Assembly: GCF_025717555.1 (NCBI RefSeq)
Contig: NZ_JAJIRP010000002.1
Span: 496,001 to 560,000 of the forward strand
Source of the DNA: Paucibacter sp. B2R-40
Lineage (GTDB): Bacteria; Pseudomonadota; Gammaproteobacteria; Burkholderiales; Burkholderiaceae_C
Reading direction: 5' to 3'
Length of the DNA: 64,000 nucleotides
Part shown: piece by piece, positions 38,988 to 47,396 of the stretch
Layout of the letters: each line of letters starts with the position of its first letter
Position numbering within the stretch: position 1 is the stretch's first letter
Translations under genes and position numbers: made by a program
The notes under the pieces: generated by a model
What the model was told of the DNA's origin: nothing
What the model saw: only the letters and a program-made list of their open reading frames with translations
Databases searched by the model: none

Positions 38988-41309
38988 TTAGAACGAACCG
39001 GAATAGATCTTGTTGCTGTAGCTCAGACCGAGCTTGCCTGGATTGCTGAAGCTGACCGGCACCGTGACGCTGGCGCCGGCTGCCAGATTCGCGCCGGTGA
39101 CGGTGATGTAGGGCGAGCCGGCATGGCTGCCAGTGGCGTTGACCAAGCTCACGCCCGCAGCCAAGCCATCCAGCTGCAATTGCAGCGGGCCGCTCAGCGC
39201 TTGCGTGGCGGTCAAAGTGATGCTGCCGTTGTAGCGCTGGGTGACGCGGTTGAAGACCAGGCCCGCGCTGCTGACGCGCACCAAGGCGCTGACGTCGGCC
39301 ACATTGGCCACCGTGAAATCCACATTGCCCGAACTGCCCGAGTTGTTGGCGGCGTCGAAGGCCACGGCGCTGAGCGCGTGCTTGCCGTTGGCGAGCAGGC
39401 TTGAGTCAAGCTTCAGCGCAAAAGGTGCCGCACTGCTGCTGCCCTTCAAAGTGCCGTCGACGCTGAAGTCAACCCGTTTGACACCGACGTTATCGCTGGC
39501 GCTGGCGTTCAACGTGATCTGGCCGCTGCTGCCGCTGACGCTGGCTGTTACGACGGGGGCTTCGGTGTCGGCCACCTGCGTGACCCAGATCGGTGCCGAC
39601 CAGAGGATCTTGCCGTCGGTCTGCGTGACCTTGGCGTAATAGAAATGCTCACCCAGGGCCGGCGTGAAGTTATTGACGGCTTGGGCTGAGAGCACCGAGA
39701 CCGTGCCATTGCGCTTGGGCACGCCCTCCCAGATTTGCACCGTGGCGGCGGCCTTGCCGGTGCCCGGCGCGTAGTTGGCGACCAGATTCAGCGGGCCGGC
39801 ATTGCTGAAGCTCTCACCCATCAGGTGGCCGTTGGCTGTCAGGATCAGCTGCGAGGTCTTGTCCATGGTGGCGAAAACGCGCCGCGCCTTGATCGCTTCG
39901 ATGAAAGCGTCTTTGCTCAGCGCCACGCCGGTCGGGATCAAAATGCCGTTGCGGTTGGTGCCCGAGGCGCCCCAGTTCGCGCAGTGGTTGTCCTGATTGG
40001 TCGTGAAGGCGACCTTGAAACCTGCCTCCAGCGCCTTCTTGCAAGCGCCCTCGTAGCCGCTTGTGCCCTTGTCCGATTCATCGGTGGTGTTGGAGAAGGC
40101 GGGGGTGTTCATCACCTCGCACAGCGCCATTGCCTTTTCACCATCGGCGGTGTAGCCAAACGCCGTGCCGTTCACCAAGTACTGGCCGCTGCTGGCCGGG
40201 TGGTTGAACTGGCCGACCAGGCCGCGCTGCGCCATCAAGGTGTAGAGCTTGTTGGCGATGTTCTTCTCGGTGAAGGTATCGGCCAGCAATTCGCCGCGGG
40301 CGTTGTATTCCCAGCCCAGCAACTCATTCGAGTTGAAGATATTCAGGTGGCCGCCGCCGCTGATGGTGCCCCATTCCATGCCGTAGACGCCCAAGAACTT
40401 CGGGTTCGCGGCATTGAAGCTGGCTGCCGCAGCCAAACCGGCCTGGTACAGATTCTTGGCATAGGCCGGCGTCTGCGCGGCGTTGGTGCCAGTGTCACCA
40501 TCGAACATATGGTTATGTTCGGAGGTCATCAAGATGTCCAGGCCGCGGTCCATCGCGTACTGGTAGGCCTGGACCGGGCCCTGGCCCATATTTTGCTGCG
40601 GATGCTGTTCGCCATTGCAATTGCCGAGCGTTCCGCCGCCGTCGCTGTGGCCGGTCTGGCTGTGCAGATTGCCAAGGTAGACGGTGTAAGGCAGGCCGAT
40701 GGCAGCAATTGCCGGCGCGGCCAAGGCGCTGCTGCGCGGCGCCAGCTTGCCATTGGCTGTGGCGCTGCGCGGGGTGGCCAGCGCCTTGAAGGCAGGCAGC
40801 TCGGGTGCGGGGATCTTGCCGACCTGCATCTCCCAGCTTTGCTCGACCAGTTCGGCGTCGGGCGCGCTCAGGCTGCTCTCAACGAAATCGGCCATCACAC
40901 CGGTCGAGGGAAGTTCTGTCGCCACGGCGGAGGCGGCGCTCAAGCGCACCTGATAAACGCCGTCGGCCGCGGCCATACCGAACTGGCGGCCGGCCCAATC
41001 GACCTGCACCGCCAACTCGCCCTTGACCAGCGACTCCACGCCATACCAGCGCTGCACCAAGGCACCGGCCGGGTCAAGCAAGTCCAGGCGCCATGAGACG
41101 GTCTGCGCCAGTTCCACCTGCGGGTACTCGAAGCGCAACGTAAAGCTGCGCGCTTCGGCGATGGCGCCCGCTGCGGCGCGATAAGGCACGTGCAGCGTCG
41201 CTTCGAATTCCTGGTGATCGGGGCTGACTGCAGAAGCAGCCATGCCTGCGTTGGCGGCGCAAGCGCTCAGCAGCAGGGCGATGGAGCGCTGGATGGTATG
41301 GATGTGCAT
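38988..41309 (-). CDS. Secreted PHP-domain protein (DUF3604-like) with Ig-like domain
   Basis: A 773-residue exported protein. After a signal peptide it has an N-terminal beta-rich domain. A PHP-type metal-dependent phosphoesterase domain follows, with the ligand-like motifs YLGNLHSQTGHSDGGG, SEHNHMFDGD, GQFNHPASSGQY and TTNQDNHCANWG. An Ig-like domain (VKRVDFSVDGTLKGSS, LLANGKHALSAVAFDAANN) and a last domain resembling cell-surface adhesion modules complete it. The substrate is unknown; exported PHP proteins may act on phosphate esters or nucleic acids. It is flanked by two PEP-CTERM genes in the same direction but lacks a PEP-CTERM tail itself. Confidence 0.82.
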   Translation of the reverse strand: MHIHTIQRSIALLLSACAANAGMAASAVSPDHQEFEATLHVPYRAAAGAIAEARSFTLRFEYPQVELAQTVSWRLDLLDPAGALVQRWYGVESLVKGELAVQVDWAGRQFGMAAADGVYQVRLSAASAVATELPSTGVMADFVESSLSAPDAELVEQSWEMQVGKIPAPELPAFKALATPRSATANGKLAPRSSALAAPAIAAIGLPYTVYLGNLHSQTGHSDGGGTLGNCNGEQHPQQNMGQGPVQAYQYAMDRGLDILMTSEHNHMFDGDTGTNAAQTPAYAKNLYQAGLAAAASFNAANPKFLGVYGMEWGTISGGGHLNIFNSNELLGWEYNARGELLADTFTEKNIANKLYTLMAQRGLVGQFNHPASSGQYLVNGTAFGYTADGEKAMALCEVMNTPAFSNTTDESDKGTSGYEGACKKALEAGFKVAFTTNQDNHCANWGASGTNRNGILIPTGVALSKDAFIEAIKARRVFATMDKTSQLILTANGHLMGESFSNAGPLNLVANYAPGTGKAAATVQIWEGVPKRNGTVSVLSAQAVNNFTPALGEHFYYAKVTQTDGKILWSAPIWVTQVADTEAPVVTASVSGSSGQITLNASASDNVGVKRVDFSVDGTLKGSSSAAPFALKLDSSLLANGKHALSAVAFDAANNSGSSGNVDFTVANVADVSALVRVSSAGLVFNRVTQRYNGSITLTATQALSGPLQLQLDGLAAGVSLVNATGSHAGSPYITVTGANLAAGASVTVPVSFSNPGKLGLSYSNKIYSGSF

Positions 41310-41356
41310 AGAGGGGACAGGGATGGGTCAGGGCGGGGCGAAACGCGGCCATGACT

Positions 41357-41394
41357 AAGCCAGCCCGGCTGCGCTTAGGCAGCCGGGTTGGCTT
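41357..41394 (-). promoter_or_regulatory. Strong intergenic hairpin before the PHP gene
   Basis: A 16-bp stem (41357-41372 with 41379-41394) with one G-U or C-A position closes a 6-nt loop. It lies 90 bp after the upstream PEP-CTERM stop and 48 bp before the PHP start. No T-run follows on either strand, so it is more likely an mRNA-stabilising or attenuating structure than an intrinsic terminator. Confidence 0.6.
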
Positions 41395-41484
41395 GACTGA
41401 AAGACCGGGATTAAGGGGAAATGGCACCAAGCCTGGCCGACATCAAATCGGCCGGCCTGACACCAAAGGCCTAGCGGCTGCTTT

Positions 41485-42309
41485 TTAGGCTTGCTTGCGG
41501 CGGCGAGCAACGAAGCCCACAGCGCCCAGACCGGCCAATAGCATCGCGTAGGTGCTTGGCTCGGGGACGGCGGCCACTGCATCAACGCTGAAAGTCACGT
41601 TGTCGATGGCCAGGCCGTGGTCGTTACCGGCATCATTCTTGTCAACCCAACGCACCCACAGGGTCTCACCTGCAGCCCAGTTGGCAGCGACAACACCGCC
41701 CTTGCCGGCGACTTTGCCGGCGACATTGCCATCAACTGCAGCAGGTGATGCCGTGTGGACAGGTGACGCCCAGTCGAAGTTGCCACCGGGTGCCGTCCAT
41801 GTGCCGACCGATGCAAAGGTGGCACCAAAGCCATATTCCATCACCATGGTCTGGGCGGTAGCGTTGCCGTTGTTGCGCCATTGTTCGCCGTCGAAGCCAA
41901 TGGAGAAGGCAGTTCGGGCAGAGCCAGTATTTGTCACGGCCAAGGCGGTCCAGCCAGCGACAACACCGGCTGCTGCGCCAAAGTAGGTGTTGTTATTGAC
42001 TTGACTACCGAGTGCGCGGTCGGTGGAGTTGGCCGAACCATAGCTTTGGAACGAGGAGATCGAAGTTGCACCGGTATTCACCACATAAGTCGGTGCGGCG
42101 CTGCCGTTGGCAATGAACAAGCTCCAACCTTCGATCGTGCTGTCATTTGCCCAAGCGATTGCACCAGCGCCCGAGTTGGCCAAGCTGTCAAAGGTTTGCG
42201 TGTAGGTCGAAGCTGCGTCCGACACGGTCACCGTTGCAAGCGCAGGCGCCGCCGCCAGCATTGCGGCCGCAGCCAACAGGCTCAAGGATGTAATCTGTTT
42301 GAAGTTCAT
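41485..42309 (-). CDS. PEP-CTERM sorting-domain protein
   Basis: A 274-residue exported protein: a signal peptide (LAAAAMLAAAPALATVT) and a body of beta-rich, Gly/Ala/Ser/Asn-rich sequence with TQTFDSLANSGAGAIAW near its start. A late motif WVRWVDKNDAGNDHGLAIDNVTF looks like a jelly-roll carbohydrate- or lectin-like fold. The end is VPEPSTY, hydrophobic AMLLAGLGAVGF and ARRRKQA, a typical exosortase signal. A LacI-type palindrome lies 75 bp upstream of the start codon. Confidence 0.85.
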   Translation of the reverse strand: MNFKQITSLSLLAAAAMLAAAPALATVTVSDAASTYTQTFDSLANSGAGAIAWANDSTIEGWSLFIANGSAAPTYVVNTGATSISSFQSYGSANSTDRALGSQVNNNTYFGAAAGVVAGWTALAVTNTGSARTAFSIGFDGEQWRNNGNATAQTMVMEYGFGATFASVGTWTAPGGNFDWASPVHTASPAAVDGNVAGKVAGKGGVVAANWAAGETLWVRWVDKNDAGNDHGLAIDNVTFSVDAVAAVPEPSTYAMLLAGLGAVGFVARRRKQA

Positions 42310-42383
42310 GTTTGCTATCTCTCAAAAGAAAAACTGGACGCGGTAGAAAAAGTGAGGACTGAAAAAGAATGCCGCCCACAAAA

Positions 42384-42397
42384 AGCAAACGTTTGCT
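42384..42397. promoter_or_regulatory. LacI/PurR-type palindrome upstream of PEP-CTERM gene
   Basis: AGCAAACGTTTGCT is a perfect 14-bp palindrome whose core (GCAAACGTTTGC) equals the core of PurR-type LacI-family operators. It differs from the sites at 7196 and 8391, so a different regulator is implied. The regulator gene is not in the window. Confidence 0.6.
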
Positions 42398-42571
42398 ACT
42401 CAATTCAAAAAAAGAGTCGCTGAGTGCACGGGACAAAAGCATTTGCTCCGCCCATGCTGTCAAAACGAAACTCCTGCTGCACCGAAACGGTACATACAGT
42501 CGAGTCATTTCGACCACGTTTGTACTGCGATGAGCATAACGATCATTCGATGACAAACCTGTGTCAAGCCT

Positions 42572-42608
42572 AAGGGCTATCCCTTGCACCCCCGCAATCA
42601 GGGGGTGC
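42572..42608 (-). terminator. Tandem hairpins after the DUF6524-like gene
   Basis: AAGGG-CTAT-CCCTT (42572-42585) abuts GCACCCCC-GCAATCA-GGGGGTGC (42586-42608, perfect 8-bp stem). They lie about 60 bp downstream of the leftward DUF6524-like gene. There is no T-run, so termination strength is uncertain. Confidence 0.5.
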
Positions 42609-42668
42609 TGGTAATCGATTAGTTGTGCGGTTTCTGAACGGCAGCTGAAAAGCGCAAGGAGCGCGGAA

Positions 42669-43076
42669 TCACTTGACTTCGATCTGCCCGGTCAGCCTCG
42701 CCCCAATCAGCGACCAGCTCAGGCCTATGCCCAGGAGGATGCCCAACGCTCCCAAACTCAACCAGGCCATATTGCCAGTGCCATCGGGGTCGATCCACTT
42801 CAGGTCGACCATTTCCCACACCAGGCTGCCCAAGAGGGCGCCCCCTAGCAGCGCACCGAGCAAACCCAAAGCCACATAGGCCGTGCGCAAACAAACCACC
42901 CAGCCGATCAGTAGCAACACTCCGGCAATGGCCTTGGGCGCATTGAACTCAGGTGGTGGCGCCGTCAGCCAGTGATAGAAGGAATGCCCGCTCGGGTTGT
43001 AAGTGACCAAGACCAAGGCAATGCCCAGTACAACCCGGACGCCAATCCCGAACCATGAAATGCCGCGCTCAGCCAT
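42669..43076 (-). CDS. DUF6524-like inner-membrane protein
   Basis: A protein of 135 residues with four hydrophobic helices: VVLGIALVLVTYNPSG; AIAGVLLLIGWVVCL; AYVALGLLGALLGGALLGSLV; and the final LSLGALGILLGIGLSWSLIG. The N-terminal block ERGISWFGIGVRVVL followed by TYNPSGHSFYHWL is characteristic of DUF6524 proteins as I remember them. The ATG at 43076 has AGGG eight bases upstream; the frame extends to 43109 without support. Function is unknown. It is divergent from the second TonB receptor. Confidence 0.75.
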   Translation of the reverse strand: MAERGISWFGIGVRVVLGIALVLVTYNPSGHSFYHWLTAPPPEFNAPKAIAGVLLLIGWVVCLRTAYVALGLLGALLGGALLGSLVWEMVDLKWIDPDGTGNMAWLSLGALGILLGIGLSWSLIGARLTGQIEVK

Positions 43077-43258
43077 TGTTTGCGCCCTGAAGTGAATCGA
43101 ATGGCGCAAATGATAAAGCCTTGACCCGGCACGACAGCCCGCTTTTTACCCTTCAAACGCTACCCGCGGGCGCGTATTCCGGCACTCGTCCGGCGAACGC
43201 TCAGCTCGACGTCAACTCAGGCAGACTGCGCCAACTTTTTGAGTCCTTGAGGGAATAT

Positions 43259-45328
43259 ATGCACAGCAGCAGTCATCAGCGCCGCACCACCCGGCCGGGC
43301 CTTCGCGCAATGCCGCATCGCCACCAACTGACCTTGGCACTACTGGCCATTTGGGGCAGCAGCCTGGCACCCTATGGTTTGGCACAGGCGAGCGAAGACG
43401 TCGCCAAGAAGGACGACCCCGAGCAGCTGGCACCGGTCATCGTCCAGTCCAATCGTGTGCCAGCGTCCAAAACGGTGATGAGTGGTGAGGAGCTGGGCCG
43501 AGTAGCCGGCACCAGCGGCGACCCCATGCGAGCGCTGCAAAGCCTGCCCGGCGTGGTGGCCACCAGCGACAGCAATGCTGCGCCGGCGATTCGCGGCTCG
43601 CGCCCCGGCGACAACGCCTACTACATCGACTTCCTGCCGGTCGGCTATGTCTACCATTTAGGCGGTTACTTGAGCACCGTGCACCCGGAGCTGGTCAAGC
43701 AGTTCGAGCTCTACACAGGTGCATTTGGGCCCGAGTTCGACGATGTGCACGGCGGCATTGTCGACATCACGCTGCGCCAGCCGCGCGCAGATCGTCTCGG
43801 AGGGCAGATCCGCGTCGGCGCACTGGGCGCAGATGTGCTGGTTGAAGGACCGGTGACGGAGAACCAGAGCTTTTACTTCGCGGCCAAGAAGAGCTATATC
43901 GACCTGCTGATCCGCGGCAAGCAAACCGATAAAGACAGCGGCGTGATCTACACCATGCCCAAGTTTCAGGACTACCAGGGCAAGTACAGCTGGCGCTTGA
44001 ACGACAGCAATACCTTGAGCTTTCACGCCACCGGCGCGCAAGACCAGATCAAATTCACGGTGCCGGCCGATACCGATATGGCGATCCAGGACCCTGCGCT
44101 GGCCGGCGACTCCAAGTCCAAGGAGTCCAGCAACACACAGGCCGTGGTGTGGGACAACAAGCTCAACGCGCGCGTCAGCAACAAGCTGGCCGTGGGCCAT
44201 ATGGATTCGCGCAGCCAGGGCAAATTCGGCTCGGCGGCGGACGCCGACGTCAAGGTCGACAACTTCTTCGTGCGCGACCAGCTGCGGCTGCGCCTGGGCG
44301 AAGATCACGATGTGGCGCTGGGCACCATCCTGTTCGCCCAGAAATACAAACTGGACCTTGACCTGCTCGACGCGCGCTGCACCGAGTTCGATCCGGCCTG
44401 TGACCTGACCAGCGCCGAGCGCAAGAAGTTCAAAGATGAGCTGAAGGTCAATTACTCGATCTTCTACGCCAAGGACCGCTGGCAACTCACGCCCGAATTG
44501 GCCGCCACCGCCGGCCTGCACTTCACCCGTGACGGCTATTTGAATCGCAACTACACCGAGCCCCGCCTGGGCCTGGAATGGCGCGCCTTCAAGAACACCA
44601 CCTTCAATATGGCTTGGGGCAAACATAACCAGTTCCCCGATGGCCTGCAGGTCTTGCAGAACTTGGGCAACCCCAAGCTGGGCCATATGCAGGCCACCCA
44701 TTCTGTGCTGGGCGTCAGCCAGGCGCTGGCCGATGGTTGGTCCGTCAAGACCGAGGTCTACCAGAAGAAGTTCGACAACTTCGTGGTCGCCGACCCGACG
44801 CTGAACTACATCAACGGCGGCAGCGGCGACGCCAGCGGCGTGGAGCTTTTCATCAAGAAGGATGCGCTGGCCAACTCGAAGCTATCGGGCTGGCTGTCGG
44901 TCAGCCTGGCCAAGGCAAGGCGCCAAAACGATGTAACCGGGCATGAGTTCAAGTTCGAGTACGACCAGCCGGTGGTGGTCAACCTGGTCGGCAATTACAA
45001 GTACTCGGACAGATGGCAGTTCGGCGCCAAGTGGAGCTATCACAGCGGCAACTTGTTCACGCCGGTGGTCGGCACCGGCACTTATCCGGACGGTCGAGTC
45101 AAGCCCATCTACGGCGACCTGAACTCCGAGCGCTTGCCTTCCTATCACCGGCTGGATCTGCGCGTCGACCAGGTCTATTCACCGAACCTGAGTTTCTACT
45201 ACGAGTTGCTCAATGCCTATGCGCAGAAGAATATCTCGGGCTATACCTACACGGCCGACTACAAGAAGCGCAGGTCCAATGTCGAACTCGGCATCACGCC
45301 CAATGTGGGGCTTGACTACAAGTTCTGA
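43259..45328 (+). CDS. TonB-dependent receptor plug and barrel protein
   Basis: A 689-residue outer-membrane receptor. The ATG at 43259 with GAGGG five bases upstream was chosen; the frame runs back to 43121. The signal sequence lies near residues 18-43 (LTLALLAIWGSSLAPYGLAQA). The plug domain is clear (LAPVIVQSNRVPASKTVMSG, MRALQSLPGVV, PAIRGSRPGDNAYYIDFLPV). The barrel ends in ITPNVGLDYKF with the terminal Phe. It is smaller than the receptor at 4080-7091 and differs in plug sequence. No uptake or degradation genes flank it, so the ligand is unknown. Confidence 0.9.
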   Translation: MHSSSHQRRTTRPGLRAMPHRHQLTLALLAIWGSSLAPYGLAQASEDVAKKDDPEQLAPVIVQSNRVPASKTVMSGEELGRVAGTSGDPMRALQSLPGVVATSDSNAAPAIRGSRPGDNAYYIDFLPVGYVYHLGGYLSTVHPELVKQFELYTGAFGPEFDDVHGGIVDITLRQPRADRLGGQIRVGALGADVLVEGPVTENQSFYFAAKKSYIDLLIRGKQTDKDSGVIYTMPKFQDYQGKYSWRLNDSNTLSFHATGAQDQIKFTVPADTDMAIQDPALAGDSKSKESSNTQAVVWDNKLNARVSNKLAVGHMDSRSQGKFGSAADADVKVDNFFVRDQLRLRLGEDHDVALGTILFAQKYKLDLDLLDARCTEFDPACDLTSAERKKFKDELKVNYSIFYAKDRWQLTPELAATAGLHFTRDGYLNRNYTEPRLGLEWRAFKNTTFNMAWGKHNQFPDGLQVLQNLGNPKLGHMQATHSVLGVSQALADGWSVKTEVYQKKFDNFVVADPTLNYINGGSGDASGVELFIKKDALANSKLSGWLSVSLAKARRQNDVTGHEFKFEYDQPVVVNLVGNYKYSDRWQFGAKWSYHSGNLFTPVVGTGTYPDGRVKPIYGDLNSERLPSYHRLDLRVDQVYSPNLSFYYELLNAYAQKNISGYTYTADYKKRRSNVELGITPNVGLDYKF

Positions 45329-45336
45329 ACCATCGC

Positions 45337-45894
45337 TCAATGACCGTGATTGCAGCCGGGACCATGCACATGGCCTCTGTGATCATGGTCATGGGCGTGA
45401 GAATGGGCGTGGCCATGCTCATGCTGCTGCGCGATCACCTCGGGCAGTTGGCTGAGCAGGGGCAGCGGATCGAACGGTGCCTCCAGCGGCGCCAAGGCAA
45501 AGTCCTGACGCTCCAGCCATTGCGCCAACTCCGGATCACCCGGCAGGCGCAAGTGGTCGTCGGCGGCTTCCATATGCACATGCATCTCGCCCAGCTGATG
45601 TGCCAGACGCAGCAGATCGGCCAGGCTTTGTTTGGCCGATGCGCGCACCTGCAGCAAGGCCTCTGGCGCCGCCTCGACGCGCAAGAGCGAGCCATCTTCG
45701 GCCACCAGCACATCGCCATCGCGCAGCGTCGCTCCGACGGGCAGGCGCAGGCCCAGCTCGGCGCCTTGACCGTCGCTCAGATTCGCTTCGTGGTGTTGGC
45801 GCGCGGCAAAGGGCAGCGACAACACGCCCGCACGCTTGAGCAGCACGGGTGCGAGACCGGCACCTTGGGGAAGTAATTTATTGATGATCAACAT
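45337..45894 (-). CDS. ureE: UreE-like metallochaperone with His-rich tail
   Basis: A 185-residue protein resembling UreE, the nickel chaperone of urease. The middle motifs LRLPVGATLRDGDVLVAEDG, LRVEAAPEALLQVRA and LAHQLGEMHVHME fit, and APLEAPFDPLPLL precedes a C-terminus rich in His (QQHEHGHAHSHAHDHDH and beyond). No other urease gene (ureABC, ureD, F or G) is in the window. It starts 7 bp after the hydrolase stop (ATG 45894), although a TTG at 45912 is also in frame. It may serve another nickel enzyme, or the urease operon may lie elsewhere. Confidence 0.85.
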   Translation of the reverse strand: MLIINKLLPQGAGLAPVLLKRAGVLSLPFAARQHHEANLSDGQGAELGLRLPVGATLRDGDVLVAEDGSLLRVEAAPEALLQVRASAKQSLADLLRLAHQLGEMHVHMEAADDHLRLPGDPELAQWLERQDFALAPLEAPFDPLPLLSQLPEVIAQQHEHGHAHSHAHDHDHRGHVHGPGCNHGH

Positions 45895-45901
45895 GATGTA
45901 T

Positions 45902-46876
45902 CTATTCAGCAAGCGTGGCAGGGATGTGGGGCAAGACTGTACGGCATTCGCCGGGCCAGGGTGCGCCGGTCTGGATGCTGGCGATCAAGGCCTGCAGCGC
46001 CTGCCGGTAGGCTTGCGGAAACTCGCTGTGCAAACGGCTGTGCGAACCGCCTTCGATTTCGACCCAGCAAGTGCTGGCCTTGGGTGCCGCATCGCGCAGG
46101 CGCCGGCCCAGCACGACCGGCACGGTCTGGTCGGCCGAGCCATGCAGCATCAAGATCGGCGCATCAACGCGGCCAATCTTGCTCTGCGAATCGAACTCCA
46201 AACGGGTGATGGCCGCACCAATTTTCCCCAGCATGCCGGCCTCGGCCGCTACATCCGGTAGGCGGGTAAAGGTCGATTCCAGCACCAGCGCGCCATAGTC
46301 TTTACCCTGCTGCAGCGAGCTGGCCAGCGTCACCGCGACCGCACCGCCCATCGAATGGCCGAACACCACGCGCTTGTTGGCATCCGGCTGCCGCTTGAGC
46401 AGCTCGGCCCATGCCGTGCGTACATCCGCATCGATGCTGGCCTCCGACGGGATCAAGGCCGTGCTGTCACCCCAGCCGCGGTAGTCCACCGCGACGATGG
46501 CAAAGCCCGCGTCGCGCAGAGCCTCGATCTTGGGCAGATTGCCGTACAGATTACGCAGCGTGCCGTGCAGATACAGCAGCGTCGGCGCGGACGGGTCGGG
46601 ATGCGGCAGCCACCACAGCGCCAATTGCTGTGGGCTGCCGTCCTCGGCCGTCACCGCCTGCAAAAAGCGCTGGTCGCCGGCGCGCAGGCCGACGCCGTCC
46701 TTGGCATAGGCCACAGGCCGACCCGGCGACGGCCGCAGCGCGAGTTCGCGCTCCTTGACACTCCACCAAGCACAGCCGCTCAAGTTCGACGCAACAACCC
46801 ACACCAGCAGCAATGCACCGAGTGATCGTTGTTGGAATCGCCATATGAAATAAGTTTCAGCGAGAATGCGCGCCAT
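45902..46876 (-). CDS. Alpha/beta hydrolase lipoprotein
   Basis: A hydrolase of about 324 residues. It starts with a hydrophobic segment ending in a lipobox-like NLSGCAWW, so it may be anchored in the envelope. Motifs are LLYLHGTLRNLYGN, VAVDYRGWGDS, the nucleophile GHSMGGAVAV, the acid in LHGSADQTVPV and the His in GGSHSRLHSEF. This is the alpha/beta hydrolase family that includes YfhR/abhydrolase-12-like proteins. The ATG at 46876 overlaps the start of the divergent outer-membrane gene by about 10 bp, so that start is uncertain. Confidence 0.85.
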   Translation of the reverse strand: MARILAETYFIWRFQQRSLGALLLVWVVASNLSGCAWWSVKERELALRPSPGRPVAYAKDGVGLRAGDQRFLQAVTAEDGSPQQLALWWLPHPDPSAPTLLYLHGTLRNLYGNLPKIEALRDAGFAIVAVDYRGWGDSTALIPSEASIDADVRTAWAELLKRQPDANKRVVFGHSMGGAVAVTLASSLQQGKDYGALVLESTFTRLPDVAAEAGMLGKIGAAITRLEFDSQSKIGRVDAPILMLHGSADQTVPVVLGRRLRDAAPKASTCWVEIEGGSHSRLHSEFPQAYRQALQALIASIQTGAPWPGECRTVLPHIPATLAE

Positions 46877-47396
46877 GATTTGTCTGCCCAAAATACCCTC
46901 GGTCAAGCTACTTGCCCCTTTGATCATCGCTGCTTGCGCGTTCGCCTCGCCTTTTGGCGCCCGCGCCGAAGGCGTGTTCGACCTGGCCGCACCCGGCCAT
47001 TGGCGCTTGGTCGTGTCGCCCTACAGCTATCATTTTCACTACAGCGATGAGCACCGTTACGTCTGGGCCATAGGCGGCGAGCGCCAGGCCGACGACGGTT
47101 GGCTCTGGGGTGGATCGTATTTCAGCAATTCCTTCGGCCAGCCCAGCGGCTATGTTTATGTCGGCAAGCGCTATCCCGATTTGTTCAGCACGCCGCAGCT
47201 GTTTGCCCAATGGTCGGCCGGCATACTTTACGGCTACAAGGGCGAGTACCAAAACAAAGTGCCGTTCAACCACGGCGGCTTCTCGCCCGGCGTTTTGCTC
47301 TCGCTCGGCTGGGCCTTCAACAAAGAGACGGCGGTGCAGGCCAATCTGCTGGGCAACTCGGGCGTGATGGTGCAGCTCTCTTACGATTTTCACTGA
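46866..47396 (+). CDS. Small outer-membrane barrel-like protein
   Basis: A 176-residue exported protein: a signal peptide (LLAPLIIAACAFASPFGARAE) and beta-strand-like segments rich in aromatics (VSPYSYHFHYSDEH, GGSYFSNSFGQPSGYVYVGKRY, ILYGYKGEYQNKVPFNHGGF), ending VMVQLSYDFH. Homologues I recall are labelled as hypothetical or, wrongly in my view, as sn-glycerol-3-phosphate transporter. The pattern resembles an eight-strand barrel. It starts divergently to the hydrolase with overlapping 5' ends, and its 3' end overlaps the next leftward gene by 7 bp. Confidence 0.7.
   Translation: MRAMICLPKIPSVKLLAPLIIAACAFASPFGARAEGVFDLAAPGHWRLVVSPYSYHFHYSDEHRYVWAIGGERQADDGWLWGGSYFSNSFGQPSGYVYVGKRYPDLFSTPQLFAQWSAGILYGYKGEYQNKVPFNHGGFSPGVLLSLGWAFNKETAVQANLLGNSGVMVQLSYDFH

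Larger units (their letters stand above)
42310..42668. other. 359-bp intergenic region with operator and hairpins
   Basis: No coding sequence is supported here. It contains the palindrome at 42384-42397 and tandem hairpins at 42572-42608. A TTGACA on the minus strand (complement of 42562-42567) could be a -35 element for the PEP-CTERM gene, but no matching -10 at normal spacing was found. The part next to the gene is A-rich. Confidence 0.6.

Noticed and set aside
39735-41096. Rightward open frame of 453 codons opposite the PHP-domain gene
   Set aside because: Antisense to a protein with clear domains; no domain or ribosome binding site supports it.
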